This document shows positions 59,783-64,000 of a DNA stretch of 64,000 nucleotides, piece by piece; the first letter of the stretch is position 1; each line of letters opens with the position of its first letter. Both the position numbers and the translations under genes were made by a program. This DNA is from JAJDOD01 sp039024895 (GTDB lineage Bacteria > Pseudomonadota > Alphaproteobacteria > Rhodobacterales > Rhodobacteraceae). The notes under the pieces are model-generated. The model was given only the letters and a program-made list of their open reading frames with translations, was not told the origin of the DNA and searched no databases. The stretch spans positions 1 to 64,000 of the forward strand of contig JBCCPJ010000003.1 of the NCBI GenBank assembly GCA_039024895.1, read 5' to 3'.

Positions 59783-60680
59783 GGGCATCTACACGCCGCT
59801 GGTTACTCCGTATCATGCAGACTTTTCGCTGAACGAAGCTGCATTGCAGCAGACCGTAGACCATCTGATTGGCGCAGGCGTGCACGGCGTTATTGTCGCA
59901 GGTACGACCGGTGAATACTATGCCCAAGCTCCAGAGGAGCGCATCGACCTGATGGCAAAGGTCAAGGGGCTAGTCGCCGGTCGCGTTCCCATGATTGTCG
60001 GCACCAGTGCGATGCGAACGGAAGACAGCGTCATGTTCGCGAAGGCGGCTCTTGACGTGAGCGCCGATGCACTTCTTGTCGCAACGCCGCCCTATGCCTA
60101 TCCAACCGGGCGCGAGATTGCCCTTCATGCTCTGGCCATCGACCGAGCGGCAAACCTGCCGATCATGCTCTACAATTATCCTGGGCGCATGAGTGTCAAC
60201 ATGGACGAGGACTGCCTTGATCGTCTGGGTCGTTCGGCAAACTTCTGTGCCATCAAGGAAAGCTCGGGCGATCCAAATCGGCTCCACATGTTGGCGCGCG
60301 ATTACCCGCATATCGCGCTTTCCTGCGGGATGGATGATCAGGCGCTCGAGTTCTTCGCATGGGGAGCGCGCAGTTGGGTTTGCGCCGGGTCCAATTTTGC
60401 ACCCGAAGCGCATATCGCCCTTTACCATGCCTGTGTTGTCGAAGGTGACTTTAACAAAGGCCGCGCGATCATGTCGGCGATGTTGCCATTGATGCGGGTG
60501 TTGGAGCAGGGCGGTAAGTTCATTCAATGCATCAAACACGGTCTGACCATGCGCGGCATTGAAGCTGGACCACCGCGTAAGCCTTTGCAACCGCTGAACA
60601 AAGAAGAAAAACGCGAGCTAGAAGAAGTGATCCGCGTCATGACCAAGACGCTCGTTGCAATTGATGGAGTGCCCGCATGA
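59772..60680 (+). CDS. Dihydrodipicolinate synthase family lyase/deaminase (DapA-like)
   Basis: 302 residues, class I aldolase TIM barrel. GIYTPLVTPYHADFSLNE, GTTGEYYAQAPEER, the catalytic tyrosine in YNYPGRMSV (about 134) and the Schiff-base lysine in FCAIKESSGD (about 162) are present. The broad family contains DapA, N-acetylneuraminate lyase, and the pyrroline-4-hydroxy-2-carboxylate deaminase of hydroxyproline catabolism. With a downstream aldehyde dehydrogenase, MttB-type methyltransferase and FAD oxidoreductase, the last is a good candidate. Overlap with the GntR stop supports the start at 59772. Confidence 0.86.
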   Translation: MRFEGIYTPLVTPYHADFSLNEAALQQTVDHLIGAGVHGVIVAGTTGEYYAQAPEERIDLMAKVKGLVAGRVPMIVGTSAMRTEDSVMFAKAALDVSADALLVATPPYAYPTGREIALHALAIDRAANLPIMLYNYPGRMSVNMDEDCLDRLGRSANFCAIKESSGDPNRLHMLARDYPHIALSCGMDDQALEFFAWGARSWVCAGSNFAPEAHIALYHACVVEGDFNKGRAIMSAMLPLMRVLEQGGKFIQCIKHGLTMRGIEAGPPRKPLQPLNKEEKRELEEVIRVMTKTLVAIDGVPA

Positions 60681-62152
60681 CAGATCTTCTCACCCGGGAC
60701 GAGTACCGTGCGATTGCCAAGGCTCTTGACCGACCATCTGCCCCCTTTGTGGACGGGAAGTTTCGCGCCGGTCACGGTCCGGCCATGGCGACGATCAACC
60801 CTGCAACCGGGGAAACCCTCGCCACAATCGCATCATCCAGTGCGGAGGATGTTGACTTCGCGGTGTTGAAGGCCCGGGAAGCTTTCGATCAAGGCCACTG
60901 GTCGAAAGCGCATCCGTCAGAGCGAAAGGATGTCTTGATCCGGCTATGCAAGCTCATGACCCGCAATCGTCGCGATCTGGCGGTTATGGAGAGTCTCGAA
61001 GCTGGCAAACCCATACGCGATTGCGAAACCATCGATTTGCCAGAGGCCATACAAACGATAAAATGGCACGCCGAAGCAGTGGATAAGCTCTACGACCAGA
61101 CCGGCCCGGCAGGCGATGGCGCGATATCCATGATTGTGCGGGAGCCGATTGGCGTGGTTGGCGCGGTCTTGCCGTGGAACTTTCCGCTTCTGATGCTGGC
61201 CTGGAAGATCGGGCCTGCACTTGCAATGGGCTGTTCCGTGATCGTGAAACCTGCGGAAGAAACCTCGATGACGGCGCTCCGCATTGCTGAACTTGCCCAT
61301 GAAGCGGGGGTGCCGCGCGGTGTCTTTCAGGTCTTGCCGGGAGATGGCCCGGGCGTGGGTGAGCCCTTGGGCCGCCACATGGGCGTGGATATGGTTAGCT
61401 TCACCGGTTCCACCGAAACGGGCCGACGGTTTTTGAGCTATGCGGCTGAAAGCAATCTCAAAAAGGTCGTTCTGGAATGTGGCGGGAAAAATCCGGCCAT
61501 TGTCCTGGAAGACGCGGAGCATCTTGATGATGTGGCCGCGCATGTGGTCAATGCTGCCTTTTGGAATGCGGGGCAGAATTGCTCCGCCGCCTCGCGTCTG
61601 ATTGTCCATAGATCGGTGAAAGCGCCGCTTCTGGAAAGGATCGAGGCACGGCTGCGGGACTGGAAAACGGGCGATCCGCTTGATCCCGCAAACCATATCG
61701 GGGCGATTGTCAGTCCGACGCATGTGGCTAAGGTTGCCGGGTTTCTCCGCGATGGGGATGCGCCGGATGGACCATATATAACCCCCAAGATTTATCATGT
61801 TCGGAAGGATGAATCGCTGGCCCGGGACGAGGTTTTCGGACCCATTCTTGCCGTGATTGAAGTGGCGTCCACCGATGAGGCGTTGGCACTCGCCAATGAC
61901 ACGGAATACGGACTTACCGCGAGCGTCTTCACGTCGAACATCCGCACCGCGCATCGGGCAGCCAAGGAGTTGCGCGCTGGTACCGTGACCGTCAATTGCT
62001 ACGGCGAGGGCGATGCGTCGACGCCATTCGGCGGGTATAAACTCTCCGGCTTTGGCGGGCGCGACAACGGTGTCCATGCCTTCGATCAATACACTGAGAT
62101 CAAAACAGTCTGGATTGATCTTACGGATCCCGCTGAGATGGAGCATCTTTAA
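60677..62152 (+). CDS. Aldehyde dehydrogenase (NAD(P)-dependent)
   Basis: 491 residues. NPATGETLATIA early, VVGAVLPWNFPLLMLAWKIGPALAMG, cofactor loop FTGSTETGRRFLSYAA, general base in LECGGKNPAIV (about 265) and the catalytic cysteine in FWNAGQNCSAASR (about 299). It resembles PuuC-like and gamma-aminobutyraldehyde/ketoglutarate-semialdehyde dehydrogenases; in a hydroxyproline-like pathway it would oxidise 2-oxoglutarate semialdehyde. Its ATG overlaps the previous stop by four bases (ATGA). Confidence 0.88.
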   Translation: MTDLLTRDEYRAIAKALDRPSAPFVDGKFRAGHGPAMATINPATGETLATIASSSAEDVDFAVLKAREAFDQGHWSKAHPSERKDVLIRLCKLMTRNRRDLAVMESLEAGKPIRDCETIDLPEAIQTIKWHAEAVDKLYDQTGPAGDGAISMIVREPIGVVGAVLPWNFPLLMLAWKIGPALAMGCSVIVKPAEETSMTALRIAELAHEAGVPRGVFQVLPGDGPGVGEPLGRHMGVDMVSFTGSTETGRRFLSYAAESNLKKVVLECGGKNPAIVLEDAEHLDDVAAHVVNAAFWNAGQNCSAASRLIVHRSVKAPLLERIEARLRDWKTGDPLDPANHIGAIVSPTHVAKVAGFLRDGDAPDGPYITPKIYHVRKDESLARDEVFGPILAVIEVASTDEALALANDTEYGLTASVFTSNIRTAHRAAKELRAGTVTVNCYGEGDASTPFGGYKLSGFGGRDNGVHAFDQYTEIKTVWIDLTDPAEMEHL

Positions 62153-62265
62153 TGGCCTGTTTTCCGGACAAAAACCTGCTGTGGACCACAGGCAAACGCG
62201 TCGCCAACGAAACGCTTGTTCTGCGCAAGCGGTTGCCGCTCAACCGATCCGGCATGCCGTCATGA
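62152..62265 (+). CDS. 37-codon ORF coupled to both neighbours
   Basis: The ATG overlaps the aldehyde dehydrogenase TAA by one base (TAATG), and its TGA overlaps the next gene's ATG (ATGA). It encodes 37 residues, MACFPDKNLLW at the start and LRKRLPLNRSGMPS at the end; no signal peptide or family is recognised. It may be a real small protein, a translational coupler that feeds ribosomes to the methyltransferase gene, or an incidental ORF. Kept because both junctions are of the same kind as elsewhere in this operon. Confidence 0.35.
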   Translation: MACFPDKNLLWTTGKRVANETLVLRKRLPLNRSGMPS

Positions 62266-63812
62266 CGAGCGCGGCGGTAGGCAAAGTGCGTCGCGGCAGA
62301 GGCGCGCGTCGGGCAGACCGCCAAACGCGCGATACAACCATGTTGCCCGCTTTGAAAAGCCGATTGCCGCTGACCGAACCAATGGATCAAGGGCAGATTG
62401 AACGTATCGACGCCGCCTCGATGCACATTCTCGAAAACGTGGGCGTCATCTTTCGTGACGATATTGCGCTGGCGGATTGGACCGCCGCTGGCGCGAAAGT
62501 TGTGGGCGAGCGCGTCTTCTTTGACCGTGATCACGTTCGGGAACTGATTGCTTCAATCCCCGAGACCTTCACATTCTACGCCCGAAACCCGTCACGCAAT
62601 CTTCCCTTTGGCAAAGATCATTCGATATTCGTGCCCATGACTGGCGCGCCTTATCTTCGGGATCTGGACGATGTGCGCCGTGCGCCCACGCTCGACGACC
62701 TCGCCACGTTTCACAAGTTGAGCCACATGCTGCCCGCAATGCACTCATCGGCGCATCATATCGTTGAACCGATGGATCACCCGATCAGCCATCGACATCT
62801 GCGCATTACGTATTCTTCAATGAAGCACTCCGACAAAACGTTCATGGGCATGACCACAAGTCCCAGGAATGCGGAAGACGTTATCGAGATGTGCAAGGTG
62901 CTGTTTGGAGAAGACTTTTTGGAGACACACGCGGTCGTCACGGGTAACTGCAACGGAAATTCGCCGCTTGTCTGGGACGAAACCATGCTTGGGGCGATGC
63001 GCGCATTTTGCCGGGCGAACCAGCCGGTGCTTTGCTCTCCCTTCGTGCTGGGCGGGGCGAACACGCCTGCCTCTGTCGCGCCGAGCGTGGCGCAGCTCAA
63101 TGCGGAGGCTCTGTCGGCTTTGGCCTACACACAGGTCATCCGAAAGGGATGTCCGGCGATATATGGGCATTACCTCTCAACGGTTTCCATGAAGTCCGGT
63201 GCGCCAATGGCAGGCACGCCCGAGATCAGCCTCATGAACTTCATGATCGGGCAAATGGCGCGCCATTATGGCGTCCCCTGGCGCACATCGAACACATTGG
63301 GCGGGGCGAAAACATTTGATGCGCAAGCGGGGTATGAAAGTGCCACCACGTTGCAGGCAGTTATCATGGCAGGGGCCAATTATATCTGGCATTCGGCGGG
63401 CTGGAACGAAGCAGGTATGCACTGCTCGATTGCGAAGTTCCTTGTCGATGCCGAACAATGCGCCATGGCCTATCGAATGGCAGAGGGAATCCGCTGGGAC
63501 GATTTCGATATGGCGCTTGATGCGGTGAGCGAGATAGGACCTGGCGGGCATTACCTCGGGCATCCCCATACATTAGAGAACTTTCAGCGCGCCTTTTATA
63601 TGCCTGAACTCTTTGATAATTCGTCCATTGAGCAGTGGCAGGCAGAAGGCGCTGCCGAGATCACGGAACGCGCACTTGTAGAAGCGCGGCAAATGCTGAA
63701 CGACTATGAGCAGCCCTATCTCGACCCGGCACGCGACGAGGCATTGCGCGACTTTATTGCACGGCGTGAGCGCGAAATACCGGCCGTTGATGCGCTCAAT
63801 CAAGATCACTGA
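62262..63812 (+). CDS. MttB-family corrinoid methyltransferase-like protein (non-pyrrolysine)
   Basis: 516 residues, COG5598/MttB superfamily (trimethylamine methyltransferase-like). The N-terminus (to about 25) is arginine-rich and variable; from about 35 ESMDQGQIERIDAASMHILENVGV-type sequence follows, then GNCNGNSPLVWDETMLGAMRAF, AGTPEISLMNFMIGQMARHYGVPW and the closing GGHYLGHPHTLENFQRAFYMPEL. The frame contains no in-frame TAG, so it is the non-Pyl branch whose known members (MtgB and others) demethylate quaternary amines such as glycine or proline betaine. The substrate is unknown. ATG 62262 is set by the ATGA junction. Confidence 0.87.
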   Translation: MTSAAVGKVRRGRGARRADRQTRDTTMLPALKSRLPLTEPMDQGQIERIDAASMHILENVGVIFRDDIALADWTAAGAKVVGERVFFDRDHVRELIASIPETFTFYARNPSRNLPFGKDHSIFVPMTGAPYLRDLDDVRRAPTLDDLATFHKLSHMLPAMHSSAHHIVEPMDHPISHRHLRITYSSMKHSDKTFMGMTTSPRNAEDVIEMCKVLFGEDFLETHAVVTGNCNGNSPLVWDETMLGAMRAFCRANQPVLCSPFVLGGANTPASVAPSVAQLNAEALSALAYTQVIRKGCPAIYGHYLSTVSMKSGAPMAGTPEISLMNFMIGQMARHYGVPWRTSNTLGGAKTFDAQAGYESATTLQAVIMAGANYIWHSAGWNEAGMHCSIAKFLVDAEQCAMAYRMAEGIRWDDFDMALDAVSEIGPGGHYLGHPHTLENFQRAFYMPELFDNSSIEQWQAEGAAEITERALVEARQMLNDYEQPYLDPARDEALRDFIARREREIPAVDALNQDH

Positions 63813-64000
63813 TGGAGGTGACGCGTCTTCCTCGGGACCCCGGACCCGCAGCATGGAACAGGTTGTTGCCAGAGGCCGCACCAGCGACGCCGCTTGAGGG
63901 TGCGACAACAGCGGACTGGCTGATCATCGGCGCAGGATTTGCCGGGCTGGCTGCGGCGCGTCGTCTTTCGCAGAACTGCCCCGGCGACAGGATCACCATT
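63812..64000 (+). CDS. FAD-dependent oxidoreductase, N-terminal part (3' end outside window)
   Basis: The start overlaps the methyltransferase stop by one base (TGATG). The 63 visible residues run MEVTRLPRDPGPAAWNRLLPEAAP and then the dinucleotide-binding motif LIIGAGFAGLAAARRLSQNCP, i.e. the FAD-binding fold of the DAO (D-amino-acid oxidase / sarcosine oxidase) group. In the operon it could oxidise the demethylated amine product. The remainder is not in the window. Confidence 0.85.
   Translation, partial: MEVTRLPRDPGPAAWNRLLPEAAPATPLEGATTADWLIIGAGFAGLAAARRLSQNCPGDRITI

Noticed and set aside
60944..62146. 400-residue open frame on the minus strand
   Set aside because: Antisense to the aldehyde dehydrogenase, whose catalytic motifs are intact; composition unlike a real protein.
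62262..63812. Possible pyrrolysine codon in the MttB-family gene
   Set aside because: The frame contains no in-frame TAG, so it is the non-Pyl branch.
1..64000. CRISPR array, insertion sequence, prophage or integrative element
   Set aside because: No regularly spaced repeats, transposase, integrase or phage structural genes were seen.

Overview
The window looks like a chromosomal piece of a marine alphaproteobacterium of the Rhodobacterales (Roseobacter-type). This is inferred from gene content (TRAP and tripartite tricarboxylate transporters, MocR next to a DUF1127 protein, NuoE-NuoF-fused formate dehydrogenase, MttB-family methyltransferase, RamB-type regulator), fairly high GC and dense operons with 1-4 nt overlaps. 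No rRNA, tRNA, CRISPR array, prophage or insertion sequence was seen; nearly everything is metabolism, transport and its regulation.

Layout. 1-4 kb: end of hemF, a small tail-anchored protein, a di-haem peroxidase whose start overlaps that of a divergent Sel1-repeat protein, and a class IV aminotransferase. 4-7.2 kb: a dctQ-dctM-dctP TRAP operon (minus strand) closed by a good terminator. 7.4-20.8 kb: what I read as an oxalate locus. Leftward: a succinyl-CoA-synthetase-like pair and an MDR reductase. Rightward: a GntR regulator, oxalyl-CoA decarboxylase, formyl-CoA transferase, a stand-alone formyl-THF-hydrolase-like protein, a universal stress protein, TctC-B-A transporter and a ketopantoate-reductase-like gene that is a candidate oxalyl-CoA reductase. 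20.8-25.5 kb: a RamB-type regulator opposite serine-glyoxylate aminotransferase, hydroxypyruvate/glyoxylate reductase and a BKACE enzyme. 25.5-32 kb (minus): succinate-semialdehyde dehydrogenase, a membrane-anchored glutamate-synthase-domain protein, class III aminotransferase and an SLC13 carrier. 32-38.5 kb: an iolG-iolB pair, malonyl-CoA synthetase and aconitase B. 38.7-50 kb: mixed housekeeping and regulators, including a flavoprotein plus sirohaem reductase pair, dusA, aldo/keto reductase, sterol desaturase, GntR, MocR, DUF1127, SDR and LysR. 51-57.6 kb: NAD-linked formate dehydrogenase (with a secreted small protein gene inserted) and formate-THF ligase. 57.7-64 kb: an ABC1 kinase, then a GntR-led operon of a DapA-family enzyme, aldehyde dehydrogenase, a 37-codon ORF, an MttB-family methyltransferase and an FAD oxidoreductase cut by the right edge.

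How it fits together (inference): oxalate would enter through the Tct system and be activated to oxalyl-CoA by Frc or by the SucCD-like ligase. It would then be either decarboxylated (Oxc) to formyl-CoA/formate, which feeds formate dehydrogenase (NADH) or formate-THF ligase (C1 pool), or reduced to glyoxylate and taken into glycine and hydroxypyruvate. The right-hand MttB operon would add methyl groups from a quaternary amine to one-carbon metabolism. The most novel points are the formyl-THF-hydrolase-like protein and the divergent SucCD-like ligase inside the oxalate locus, and the MttB operon with its coupled micro-ORF.
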